DNA from: JAFLTL01 sp964389525
GTDB taxonomy: Bacteria; Bacteroidota; Bacteroidia; Bacteroidales; Muribaculaceae
NCBI GenBank assembly: GCA_964389525.1
Contig: CAYMEX010000001.1
Span: forward strand, 62,001-126,000
DNA length: 64,000 bases
Reading direction: 5' to 3'
The notes below the pieces were generated by a model. The model was not told the DNA's origin, did not search any database, and saw only the letters and a program-made list of their open reading frames with translations. Every line of letters starts with the position of its first letter. The stretch's first letter is position 1. Made by a program: the position numbers and the translations under genes. Shown one piece after another: positions 51,742 to 60,537 of the stretch.

Positions 51742-54441
51742 ATGAGCGAATTAGCCACAAAATATGTCCCCGGAGAGGTTGAGGACAAATGGTATGCCTA
51801 TTGGCTGAAACACAATTTATTTCACTCTACACCCGATGCCCGTGAGCCCTACACGGTCGTGATACCGCCGCCCAACGTCACCGGCGTGCTCCACATGGGC
51901 CACATGCTCAACAACACGATACAGGACATACTGGTGCGCCGCGCGCGCATGGAGGGTAAAAACGCCCTCTGGGTACCCGGCACCGACCATGCCTCGATCT
52001 CGACCGAGACAAAGGTGATCGGCAAGCTCAAGGAGATGGGCATAAAGAAGACCGACATCTCGCGCGAGGAGTTCCTGCGCCACGCATGGGACTGGACCGA
52101 GAAGTACGGCGGCATAATACTGCAGCAGCTCCGTAAGCTCGGCGCATCGTGCGACTGGGAGCGCACCGCCTTCACCATGGACGAGACCCGCTCGCGCTCG
52201 GTGATAAAGGTGTTCTGCGACCTCTATGACAAAGGGCTGATATACCGCGGTCTGCGCATGGTCAACTGGGACCCCGAGAACCGCACCGCGATATCGGACG
52301 ACGAGGTATTCTACGTCGAGGAGAAAGCAAAGCTCTACTATCTGCGCTACTACATCGCCGACGACGACATGAGCGGCGAGGTGACCGACGAGAGCGTGAT
52401 ACACACCGACAGCGACGGCCGCCGCTATGCCGTGGTGGCCACAACACGCCCCGAGACGATCATGGGCGACACGGCCATGTGCATCAACCCCAAGGATCCG
52501 AAAAACACGTGGCTCAAAGGAAAGAAGGTGATCGTGCCGCTCGTCGGACGCGTGATACCCGTGATCGAGGACCGCTATGTAGAGATCGACTTCGGCACAG
52601 GCTGCCTCAAGGTCACCCCGGCTCACGACAAGAATGACTATATGTTGGGCAAGACCCACAATCTCGATACGATCGATATCTTCAACGAAGACGGCACAGT
52701 CAGCGAGGCTTCGCCCCTCTATGTGGGCATGGACCGCTTCGAGGTGCGCGAGCAGATCGCCAAGGATCTCGAGGCTGCCGGACTGATGGAGAAGATCGAG
52801 GACTATGTGAACAACATCGGTCTGTCGGAGCGCACCAAGGTGCCTATCGAGCCGCGCCTGTCGCTGCAGTGGTTCATAAAGATGAAGCACTTTGCCGAGA
52901 TATCGCTCGGCCCGGTGATGGACGACATCATACGCTTCGTGCCCGAGAAGTACAAGACTACCTACCGTCTCTGGCTCGAGAACATACAGGACTGGTGCAT
53001 CAGCCGTCAGCTCTGGTGGGGACACCGCATCCCGGCCTATTTCTACGGCGACCCGGAAGCTCAGACATTTGTGGTGGCCGAGAATGCCGAGGAGGCTCTC
53101 GAGAAGGCGCGCGCCGCTTCGGGCAACCCCGCTCTGACGGCCGACGACCTGCATCAGGACGAGGGTGCGCTCGACACATGGTTCAGCTCATGGCTCTGGC
53201 CCATCACCCTGTTTGACGGCATAAACAATCCCGGCAACGAGGAGATCAAATACTACTATCCGACGGCTACGCTTGTGACCGGCCCCGATATCATCTTCTT
53301 CTGGGTCGCACGCATGATCATGGCCGGATATGAATATGTGGGCGAACGTCCGTTCGACAACGTGTATTTCACCGGCATCGTGCGCGACAAGATCGGCCGC
53401 AAGATGTCGAAGATGCTCGGCAACTCGCCCGATCCGCTTGAACTGATCGCACAGTTCGGCGCCGACGGCGTGCGCATGGGTATGCTCATGGCAGCCCCTG
53501 CCGGCAACGACATAATGTTCGACGAGAAGCTCTGCGAGAACGGCCGCAATTTCTGTAACAAGATCTGGAACGCGTTTCGTCTGCTTCAGGGCTGGACAGT
53601 CTCCGACACCATCGCTCAGCCCGAGGAGTCGCGTCAGGCGGTCGAGTGGTTCAAGGCCCGTCTCGACGCCACAGTGGCCGAGATCGAGGATCTTTTCACA
53701 AAGTTCCGTCTGTCGGAGGCTCTCATGGCAGTCTACAAGCTGTTCTGGGACGAGTTCTCGTCGTGGTATCTCGAAATGGTGAAGCCGGCCTACGGCGAGC
53801 CGATCGACCGCGCGACGATGAAGGCCACGATGGATTTCTTCGACAGCCTGCTGCGTCTGCTTCACCCGTTCATGCCGTTTATCACCGAGGAACTCTGGCA
53901 GCATCTTGCCGACCGCCGCGAGGGCGAGTCGATCATGTATGCAGAGATGCCCCGCGCGGCCAAGGGTGGCAACGACGAGCTGCTGCAGTCGATGGAGCGC
54001 GCCAAGGAGATCATCACGGCCGTGCGCGGCGTGCGTGCCTCGAAAAATCTCTCGCCCCGCGAGGCTCTGACGCTCGCTGTGGTCGACGAGGGTGAGAACG
54101 CGGTGCCGATGCTCAGCGTCGTGACCAAGCTCGCCAACATCTCGGGCGTGACACTGAATGCAGCCAAGGACGCCGCAGCCGCCTCGTTCATCATCGGCAC
54201 AACCGAGTTCAACATACCTCTCGAGGGAGCCGTAGACACCGAGGCCGAGCTTGCAAAACTGCGCAAGGAGCTGGAGTATCAGCAGGGCTTCCTCGCATCG
54301 GTCGAGAAGAAGCTCTCCAACGAGCGGTTCACCGCCAAGGCTCCGCAGGCCGTTGTCGACGCCGAGCGCCGCAAACAGGCCGACGCCCAGTCGAAGATCG
54401 CCTCCCTCCAGGCTTCGATCGACGCACTTTCAGGGAAATAA
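51742..54441 (+). CDS. valS: Valyl-tRNA synthetase
   Basis: An 899-residue class I synthetase charging tRNA-Val. It has the HIGH-type motif HMGH (51-54) within PPPNVTGVLHMGHMLN, the editing domain (TTRPETIMGDTAMC), the KMSKS-type loop as RKMSKMLGNSPDPLE, the anticodon-binding domain, and a C-terminal coiled-coil arm (TEAELAKLRKELEYQQGFLASV). All are in canonical positions. It heads a close-packed run with DUF1460, prmC, recX and comF. Confidence 0.98.
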   Translation: MSELATKYVPGEVEDKWYAYWLKHNLFHSTPDAREPYTVVIPPPNVTGVLHMGHMLNNTIQDILVRRARMEGKNALWVPGTDHASISTETKVIGKLKEMGIKKTDISREEFLRHAWDWTEKYGGIILQQLRKLGASCDWERTAFTMDETRSRSVIKVFCDLYDKGLIYRGLRMVNWDPENRTAISDDEVFYVEEKAKLYYLRYYIADDDMSGEVTDESVIHTDSDGRRYAVVATTRPETIMGDTAMCINPKDPKNTWLKGKKVIVPLVGRVIPVIEDRYVEIDFGTGCLKVTPAHDKNDYMLGKTHNLDTIDIFNEDGTVSEASPLYVGMDRFEVREQIAKDLEAAGLMEKIEDYVNNIGLSERTKVPIEPRLSLQWFIKMKHFAEISLGPVMDDIIRFVPEKYKTTYRLWLENIQDWCISRQLWWGHRIPAYFYGDPEAQTFVVAENAEEALEKARAASGNPALTADDLHQDEGALDTWFSSWLWPITLFDGINNPGNEEIKYYYPTATLVTGPDIIFFWVARMIMAGYEYVGERPFDNVYFTGIVRDKIGRKMSKMLGNSPDPLELIAQFGADGVRMGMLMAAPAGNDIMFDEKLCENGRNFCNKIWNAFRLLQGWTVSDTIAQPEESRQAVEWFKARLDATVAEIEDLFTKFRLSEALMAVYKLFWDEFSSWYLEMVKPAYGEPIDRATMKATMDFFDSLLRLLHPFMPFITEELWQHLADRREGESIMYAEMPRAAKGGNDELLQSMERAKEIITAVRGVRASKNLSPREALTLAVVDEGENAVPMLSVVTKLANISGVTLNAAKDAAAASFIIGTTEFNIPLEGAVDTEAELAKLRKELEYQQGFLASVEKKLSNERFTAKAPQAVVDAERRKQADAQSKIASLQASIDALSGK

Positions 54442-54465
54442 CTTACTTATTTTTAGAGTTTGCTT

Positions 54466-55335
54466 ATGCGCTTCATACTGTTTCTGGCGATATCAGTGAT
54501 AACACATCTGGCCGTGCACGCCGTGGTGCCGGTAGGTCTCATCAACTTCCACAACGAGGCTACCGACACGACACGCATCACACAGATGCTCATTGACGCG
54601 GAGAAGATCTCCGATCCCAACGAGCGTGTCATCACTCTGGCCAGGATTTTTGAAGGCACACCATATGTCGCCGGCACTCTCGAGAGTGCCGACGGCGAGG
54701 AGCGGCTGACTGTCAATCTCGACGAACTCGACTGCACCACATTTGTCGACGTCGTGGCGGCTCTTGCCTATACGGCCGGACAGCACCGCACGTCGTGGCG
54801 CGACTTCACCGACGCGCTCGAGCGTCTGCGCTACCGCGGAGGCGAGATGCAGGGCTATGCGTCGCGGCTCCACTATTTCAGCGACTGGGTGGTCGACAAC
54901 ACCGCACGCGGCAATGTGCGCGAGGTGACAAACCGAATGCCCTCCTACAAGGATGTGGTGAAAACGCTGAATTTCATGTCGCGCAACCGCGACAAATATC
55001 CGGCTCTCGCCGACACGGCCACATTCGAGAAATTCAAGTCCTATGAGATCGGCTACCGCAACCACCGCTACCCGGTTGTGGGTGCATCGACTCTCGGATC
55101 ACGCGACACACGTGCCGCACTCAAAGATGGCGACATCGTGGCGATCGCCACAAAGGCGCAGGGGCTCGACGTGACGCATCTCGGATTTATCGTCAAGGAT
55201 GAGAAGGGCATACCCTATTTGCTCAACGCCTCGTCGGTGCAGGGCAAGGTGGTCGTCGACAAGGAGCCTCTTATCGAGCGTCTGCGCCGCGACCGATCAA
55301 TCCAGGGCATACGTGTGGTGCGTCTGCTTGAATAA
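54466..55335 (+). CDS. DUF1460 amidase-like exported protein
   Basis: A 289-residue protein with a signal peptide (about 1-20) and the DUF1460 fold, an NlpC/P60-related peptidase. The probable nucleophile lies in LDELDCTTFVDVVAAL (Cys near 87), and the histidine partner in LDVTHLGFIVKD. Relatives are annotated as N-acetylmuramoyl-L-alanine amidase-like, so a periplasmic cell-wall peptide target is likely. I use the ATG at 54466, 24 bases after the valS stop. prmC begins 10 bases after its end. Confidence 0.9.
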   Translation: MRFILFLAISVITHLAVHAVVPVGLINFHNEATDTTRITQMLIDAEKISDPNERVITLARIFEGTPYVAGTLESADGEERLTVNLDELDCTTFVDVVAALAYTAGQHRTSWRDFTDALERLRYRGGEMQGYASRLHYFSDWVVDNTARGNVREVTNRMPSYKDVVKTLNFMSRNRDKYPALADTATFEKFKSYEIGYRNHRYPVVGASTLGSRDTRAALKDGDIVAIATKAQGLDVTHLGFIVKDEKGIPYLLNASSVQGKVVVDKEPLIERLRRDRSIQGIRVVRLLE

Positions 55336-55345
55336 CGTTTGACCG

Positions 55346-56194
55346 ATGACAGTCAGCGAGATCTACCGAGTCATAAAAGACGCAGCCGCCCGGACCGACG
55401 ATCAGCGCGAGGCCACAGCCGTGGCACGCGCCGTCATGGAGTCGGTGATGAGGCTGCAGCCGGTCGATCTCGTCACACGTGGCGACGAGGAGGTCATGCC
55501 CGCCACGCTGTCGCGGCTCAGCGACATAGCCGTGCGCATCGGCCGTGGCGAGCCGGTGCAGTACATACTCGGCGAGGCATGGTTTCACGGCCTCCGGCTC
55601 CATGTGGAGCCGGGAGTGCTCATACCGCGCCCCGAGACCTCGCAGCTTGTCGACATCATCGGCGACATGGCCGGTGACCGCACCGATCTCGACATCATAG
55701 ACCTCGGCACCGGTTCGGGTGCAATTGCCGTCGCGCTCGCCCGGTCGCTGAAGTTCCCGCGCATCACGGCTGTAGACATAAGCCCCGACGCGATCGCCAT
55801 AGCCCGGCACAATGCCGGCTCACTCGGCGTCGACGTCGATATTATGGAAGCCGACATGCTGCGGCCCGACACGCTCCCTGCCGGGCCGTGGGATATCGTC
55901 GTGAGCAATCCGCCCTACATCGCTCCCGCCGAGGCCGCCGACATGCAGCACCGTGTGCTCGAATACGAGCCGCACACCGCCCTGTTCGCCCCCGAGGGAG
56001 ATCCCCTTTGTTTCTATCGCGCCGCAGCACACTACGCCGCCACCACTCTCAGGCCGGGCGGCATACTTGCGTTCGAGATCAATCCCGACTACGCGCCCGA
56101 TCTTGAGAGAATGCTGCAGGCCATAGGATTTCACGACGTGCAGACTCTGCGCGATTTCTGCGGACGTCTCCGTTTCTCCATATCGCGCCTATGA
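55346..56194 (+). CDS. prmC: Peptide chain release factor glutamine methyltransferase
   Basis: A 282-residue SAM-dependent methyltransferase that modifies the GGQ glutamine of release factors. It has an N-terminal helical domain, QYILGEAWFHGLRLHVEPGVLIPRPET, the SAM loop IDLGTGSGAIAVALA, and the catalytic NPPY in VVSNPPYIAPAE. Its stop overlaps the recX ATG by 4 bases. Confidence 0.96.
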   Translation: MTVSEIYRVIKDAAARTDDQREATAVARAVMESVMRLQPVDLVTRGDEEVMPATLSRLSDIAVRIGRGEPVQYILGEAWFHGLRLHVEPGVLIPRPETSQLVDIIGDMAGDRTDLDIIDLGTGSGAIAVALARSLKFPRITAVDISPDAIAIARHNAGSLGVDVDIMEADMLRPDTLPAGPWDIVVSNPPYIAPAEAADMQHRVLEYEPHTALFAPEGDPLCFYRAAAHYAATTLRPGGILAFEINPDYAPDLERMLQAIGFHDVQTLRDFCGRLRFSISRL

Positions 56195-56694
56195 CTCCGA
56201 AACCCAAGAAGCCCATGTCGGCCGACAAGGCGCTTGAACGCCTTATGACCCTTTGCGTCGGAGCCGAACACTGCACCTACGAGATGATGACGCGGCTGCA
56301 GCGCTGGGGCATCGGGAGCAGCGACGCATCGCGCATCATTGCCCGTCTGCGGCGTGAGCAGTTTGTCGACGACCGCCGCTTTGCCGTCGCCTACGCCAGC
56401 GACAAGGCGCGTTTCAACGCGTGGGGAAGCCGCAAGATACGCCTCGGGCTTATGCAGAAACGCATATCGGACGATGACATAGATGCCGCTATCGGCGAAG
56501 TGGATCCCGCCGATTTCAGGGAGGGACTGGTGCAGACCCTACGCGCGAAAATCCTCGCGATGGGAAGCGAAGAAGCATCGACCTACGAGGGGCGCACAAA
56601 GATTTTCCGTCATGCGGCATCGCGGGGCTTTGAGCCTGAGATGATCGCTTCGGTCCTGCGCGACCGCAGGCTCATGGAGGAGCTGTCGCGATGA
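56191..56694 (+). CDS. recX: RecX family regulatory protein
   Basis: A 167-residue all-helical protein with the three-repeat RecX pattern: ALERLMTLCVGAEHCTYEMMTRL, IIARLRREQFVDDRRFAVAYASDK, GSRKIRLGLMQKRI. RecX binds and restrains RecA filaments. There is no recA in the window; coupling here is with prmC and comF through 4-base overlaps at both ends. Confidence 0.9.
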   Translation: MTPKPKKPMSADKALERLMTLCVGAEHCTYEMMTRLQRWGIGSSDASRIIARLRREQFVDDRRFAVAYASDKARFNAWGSRKIRLGLMQKRISDDDIDAAIGEVDPADFREGLVQTLRAKILAMGSEEASTYEGRTKIFRHAASRGFEPEMIASVLRDRRLMEELSR

Positions 56695-57401
56695 CACTGT
56701 GGCGCGATATGCGGGGCATGTTTCTCGACATGCTGTTTCCGGCCCGCTGCATCGTGTGCCGGCGTCAGCTTGCATGCGGCGAGGAGCATGTGTGTCTGCA
56801 TTGCACGGCATCCTTTCCGCGCATCGGCCTCCACTCGCTCACCGACAACGAGGTGCACCGCCGGCTCATGGCCAAGGGCATCGCGATCGACCGCGCCGCG
56901 TCGCTCATGGTCTACCGCCGCGAGAGTCCCTATGCACGTCTGATACACACAGCCAAATACGGTCGCCGTCCGGCACTCTGCCGCCATCTCGGACGCGAGT
57001 TTGCACGTTCGCTTTCCACGATGCGTTTTTTCGACGATATAGATCTTATCGTGCCCGTGCCGATGCCATTCTTCAAGAAACTGCGCAGAGGCTACAACCA
57101 AAGCGAGGAGATAGCCCGCGGCATCGCCGATATCACCTCTCTGCCGGTCGCCACCGACTGCCTGAGAGCCCGGCGGCACTCGACCCAGACCCGCAAAAAC
57201 GCCTCGGCCCGCCTCGACAACGCCGAACGCACATATCACCTTCCGCATCCGGCCGATTGGCAGGGCGTAGGTCATATACTTCTTGTCGACGACGTCATAA
57301 CCACCGGCGCCACCATGCTTGCCTGTGCCCGCCACATTCACCGCGCCATACCCGGCGTCAGAGTCAGTGTCGCCTCCTACGCCCTCACCGCCCCCGACTG
57401 A
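56691..57401 (+). CDS. ComF family phosphoribosyltransferase-like protein
   Basis: A 236-residue ComF. An N-terminal zinc ribbon (CIVC near 16 and CLHC near 31) precedes a type I phosphoribosyltransferase domain with the PRPP loop HILLVDDVITTGATML near 200. The family is linked to DNA uptake in naturally competent bacteria; whether this strain is competent is not known. It closes the valS-comF run. 57402-57570 downstream is AT-rich with no gene. Confidence 0.92.
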   Translation: MTLWRDMRGMFLDMLFPARCIVCRRQLACGEEHVCLHCTASFPRIGLHSLTDNEVHRRLMAKGIAIDRAASLMVYRRESPYARLIHTAKYGRRPALCRHLGREFARSLSTMRFFDDIDLIVPVPMPFFKKLRRGYNQSEEIARGIADITSLPVATDCLRARRHSTQTRKNASARLDNAERTYHLPHPADWQGVGHILLVDDVITTGATMLACARHIHRAIPGVRVSVASYALTAPD

Positions 57402-57570
57402 TCCCACATTTGGGCAGCGAATCACATTATAAATTATTATAAATTCTATTCCGAAAAAATAAAAGTTTTTTCTAAAAATTTGGAATTTTAAATTATTATT
57501 GCGATATTGCGATCGGAAATACGCGTAGAATCTCAATGTAATTGCCTGTAGCAGGGCGAAATGTTGATTC

Positions 57571-57631
57571 TGCGCTTGTTTTTTTACCGGGGAGTCGACA
57601 ACAATCTAATTATTAAAAAAGGGATGACAAG
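57571..57631 (+). repeat. Leader copy 1 of the tandem lipoprotein unit
   Basis: The 60 bases before the first lipoprotein gene (TGCGCTTG, a T-run, CCGGGGAGTCGACAACAAT, an A-run and GATGACAAG just before ATG) are repeated at 58464-58524. The shared GGGAGTCGACAACAAT is exact. Confidence 0.8.
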
Positions 57632-58162
57632 ATGAAAAGACTAAGACCTTTACTGACAGTACTACTGATGATCTTCTTGTACGTATTTACATCTTGCAAA
57701 GATGAAGCAATAGAAGATGATCCATTTCTCGATGCCGATCGCTTTATACATATTGCATTTTGCGTAACAGACGATGATGGCAATGATTTGTTGGAACTTT
57801 GGTACAAGGAAAACTGTATTCCTGAAATCCAAACCATTACAGGCCGTTTTATTACGGGACCTATTGGATCGGATACAAGTGTTTTATGCACTAAAGTCCA
57901 AAACGAGAATTGCTATATGATGACAACCTCGATCGCAGAAGCAGTATTAAAAATGCGCAATGGAAATATAGTGTACCAAGTACCACTATTTAAAGATGAC
58001 ATTGAAAAAATAGAAATCAGCTGTGATAAAAATAGCACTCCATCATATGATAGTTGGTTGTATAAAGGTCACAAATTACAACAACACGTGATTGCCAACG
58101 AGGTATTGTATTTTGTGACGCTGGTGCGGCACGATGACGGGACGTACACACTGAAGGAGTAG
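57632..58162 (+). CDS. Tandem lipoprotein paralogue 1
   Basis: A 176-residue lipoprotein: MKRLRPLLTVLLMIFLYVF then lipobox TSC (Cys near 22). The middle is divergent and AT-rich; the C-terminus is VTLVRHDDGTYTLKE, nearly identical in all three copies. I know no family with this pattern. The C-terminal part is probably a beta strand completing a small fold. It is the most divergent of the three and shares a duplicated leader with copy 2. Confidence 0.85.
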   Translation: MKRLRPLLTVLLMIFLYVFTSCKDEAIEDDPFLDADRFIHIAFCVTDDDGNDLLELWYKENCIPEIQTITGRFITGPIGSDTSVLCTKVQNENCYMMTTSIAEAVLKMRNGNIVYQVPLFKDDIEKIEISCDKNSTPSYDSWLYKGHKLQQHVIANEVLYFVTLVRHDDGTYTLKE

Positions 58163-58283
58163 ATCGGGAACAGCAAAGGATCGATACTTCCCCGAAGTGT
58201 CGGTTAATAGATGTCTTCGACGGACGCGGTGTGATGCTGTGTCAAAATGGAATTTGAAATGTGCAATGCTATTTCTGATTTTT

Positions 58284-58373
58284 GGGCGTACTGTCGCACG
58301 CCCCTACAAATCAATATCATCCCAACATAGACGATATGTATTAACCGTCGTAGGGGCGTGCGACAGTACGCCC
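58284..58373. repeat. Inverted pair of GGGCGT hairpins
   Basis: Two members of one palindrome family face each other: 58284-58303 (arms GGGCGTAC / GCACGCCC, loop TGTC) and 58354-58373 (arms GGGCGTGC / GTACGCCC, loop GACA). They are reverse complements of each other with a 50-bp spacer, so the whole segment can fold into one long hairpin between lipoprotein genes 1 and 2. Confidence 0.8.
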
Positions 58374-58463
58374 AAGGCCTATTCTGACACAGCCCCACTT
58401 CCGGAGTTGGGATGAGTCGGGGGTGTTGCAGAACTCCCCACAAAAAAACTAAGCAAAAGGAGG

Positions 58464-58524
58464 CTGCGCCTGTTTTTTACCTGGGAGTCGACAACAATAC
58501 TAATAATTTAAAAAGAATGACAAG
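58464..58524 (+). repeat. Leader copy 2 of the tandem lipoprotein unit
   Basis: Second copy of the leader found at 57571-57631, ending in ATGACAAG before the ATG. Copy 3 (59023-59051) keeps only the last part, GGATGACAAG. Confidence 0.8.
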
Positions 58525-59022
58525 ATGAAACGACTGAGACATCTGCTGTGGGTGCTGCTCGGGGTGGCAGCATCCATAACTCTTTGGTCTTGCGGAGAGG
58601 AGGATTATATTCTCAACTCTCATCCTCATGCTATATATTTTTGCATTGAAGATGAGGATGGGAATAACATACTGCAAGGTCAAATTAATGATGACCCGCA
58701 AACATTCGAGGTAAAAGATGTAAAAGACAGATGCCGCATATTAAGTGAAGATGGTAAAATATATGATGTGCCGGTTTATTTATGTTATGATAAAAACCAT
58801 CAAACAGTTGTACACGTTGATGATATGTCACCATACTATCAAGTGTGGCTTACTATAACAGACGATGATACTGAAGATATTGTATTTGAAGCAAAAAAGA
58901 AGGATGTCGATTGGTATGATATTGTATGGATATACAAAGATACTGAAATCGCTCAGTCTCGACCCACTACCTCTGTGACGCTGGTGAGGCACGATGACGG
59001 AACGTATACATTGAAGGAGTAA
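58525..59022 (+). CDS. Tandem lipoprotein paralogue 2
   Basis: A 165-residue lipoprotein with signal MKRLRHLLWVLLGVAASITL and lipobox LWSC. About 45 N-terminal residues (to FCIEDEDGNNIL) and the last 15 (VTLVRHDDGTYTLKE) match copy 3 closely, while residues 50-145 do not align by eye apart from scattered Asp-rich and VFEAK segments. Function unknown; surface or periplasmic location is expected from the lipobox and acidic residues. The gene lies 30 bp before copy 3. Confidence 0.85.
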   Translation: MKRLRHLLWVLLGVAASITLWSCGEEDYILNSHPHAIYFCIEDEDGNNILQGQINDDPQTFEVKDVKDRCRILSEDGKIYDVPVYLCYDKNHQTVVHVDDMSPYYQVWLTITDDDTEDIVFEAKKKDVDWYDIVWIYKDTEIAQSRPTTSVTLVRHDDGTYTLKE

Positions 59023-59051
59023 GACACATAAAATCATAAAAGGATGACAAG

Positions 59052-59594
59052 ATGAAAAGACTGAAACATATATTGTGGGTGCTGCTCGGGGTGGCGGCAT
59101 CCATAACACTTTGGGCGTGCGGAGAGGAGGATTATCTCATTAATAACAGCCCACATCCTTTTGTTTTCTATGTCGAAGATGAGGACGGTAATGATATCCT
59201 TATAGATCGACTTAATTGTGAAATGATTACAAATGATTTGGTATCCTCCAGACCTTATTCCCGCGCTATAGTTGAAGATAGATGTAGCATTCTCGATGGA
59301 AACATCAAGCATGATGATGAATGGATTATGATATATAAATATCCTGACGGGCGTGAGTTTGCGGAAATTGATCCAATTGTTACATACACAAAGTTTTGGA
59401 TAAGATTATTTGACGATGACGCAGAAGAAATCGTGTTTGAAGCGAAAGACCCCAAAGTGGATTTCTACGAAATCACATGGATGTTCAAGGGAAAGAGCAT
59501 AAAAAGGGGAGCAATAGACATTTTAGGCATTTTAAATGTTCCGATAGCAACGCTGGTGAGGCATGATGACGGCACGTACACACTGAAAGAATAG
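59052..59594 (+). CDS. Tandem lipoprotein paralogue 3
   Basis: A 180-residue lipoprotein: MKRLKHILWVLLGVAASITL, lipobox LWAC, then GEEDYLINNSPHPFVFYVEDEDGND, an AT-rich middle with VFEAKDPKVDFYEITWMFK aligning to copy 2, and the shared end ATLVRHDDGTYTLKE. The 5' 85 bases and 3' 45 bases are nearly identical in DNA to copy 2. It ends just before array E. Confidence 0.85.
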   Translation: MKRLKHILWVLLGVAASITLWACGEEDYLINNSPHPFVFYVEDEDGNDILIDRLNCEMITNDLVSSRPYSRAIVEDRCSILDGNIKHDDEWIMIYKYPDGREFAEIDPIVTYTKFWIRLFDDDAEEIVFEAKDPKVDFYEITWMFKGKSIKRGAIDILGILNVPIATLVRHDDGTYTLKE

Positions 59595-59610
59595 GGCTGT
59601 GTTTATGCGA

Positions 59611-60345
59611 CGTCTTCGACGCCGTGGTTATATGCCCCCACATCAAGCGCGGAGCGCGACGGTGTGGGGGTTGGTGTTATTGTCCGTCTTCGACGGATCT
59701 TCGGGTGCAGGAGGTGCAGCCCTGCCAGGGCTGATACGGGAGAAGGGCGATCTGAACCGGGCTCGCAAGCGAACCCGGCTAACGAAATGTCATACCTCCG
59801 GTATGAGATGCCCTGTGTGACGGAGGGTAGGGCATATAAGTCGCCCGGGAGGGTTAGCTGTAACTACCCTCCATTGTAGGGGCGCAAGGTTCTTGCGTAT
59901 GGTTTCTATGCCTGGTATTCAGGCTTTTGACGGACGCACGAGCCGTGCGTCCCTACTCCCGTGAGAGAACGATGTACCCGGTACTTTTTTGAAATGCCTT
60001 TCAGGCATTTACGAATTATATCTCAATCTTTTATGCAGATAAGTATAGCTGCGCTGCAGCTCCGGGTAGGGTTAAGCTCCGGCTACGCCAGGTTGCGGCG
60101 TGATAGGGAGATGCAACCTGCGCGGCGGCAGCCCTGATATAATGCGTGAGCCGCGGGAGCGGCGAAACATATGTAGCACCGTGCGAACGAAGTGAGCGCG
60201 GTGTAAGGCACACATAATATCGAGCTGCGGAGCTGCGAAACAATCGTGTAACAAGGTGTCTTTCAGACACGATTTATAGGCAACTTTTTACCGGGCACAC
60301 CTGACGGTGTACCCGGCTATTTTTTGAAATGCCTTTCAGGCATTT
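59611..60345. repeat. Hairpin array E
   Basis: Modules: CGTC-TTC-GACG near 59611-59621; 59635-59670 (arms CCCCCACATC/GGTGTGGGGG, inner GCGC/GCGC, loop GGA; GA/GA here AA/GA); 59684-59696 CCGTC-TTC-GACGG; about 59717-59733 CAGCCCT-GCC-AGGGCTG; 59791-59805 CATACC-TCC-GGTATG; 59932-59952 GGACGCACG-AGC-CGTGCGTCC; 59993-60009 AATGCCT-TTC-AGGCATT; 60150-60163 GCCGC-GGGA-GCGGC; 60177-60203 (arms CACCGTGC/GCGCGGTG, GA/GA, AC/GT, GAA, identical to array B); 60256-60270 GTGTCT-TTC-AGACAC; 60291-60316 (11-bp stem, TGAC); 60328-60344 AATGCCT-TTC-AGGCATT followed by T4. The last four keep the array B order and strand. No gene is seen. Confidence 0.9.
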
Positions 60346-60495
60346 TTACATTCCATTGTTTTCGACAGTACGCCCACAAATTGCAAATAGCTTACAGGCG
60401 CGGTTATTAAGGAAGCCGGGGCTGTCGTCACTGTCGCGGCGGACGGGCCGACAGATTTCCTCGCAGGTCGATAAACAAAAGACGGGTGAATTCAT

Positions 60496-60503
60496 TATCT
60501 TTG
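60496..60503 (+). promoter_or_regulatory. Candidate -7 box for the symporter gene
   Basis: TATCTTTG, a match to TAnnTTTG, lies 34 bases before the ATG at 60538. No convincing -33 box was found. Confidence 0.55.
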
Positions 60504-60537
60504 TACATTCACCCTGTCAACGCACGATCGACTTACC

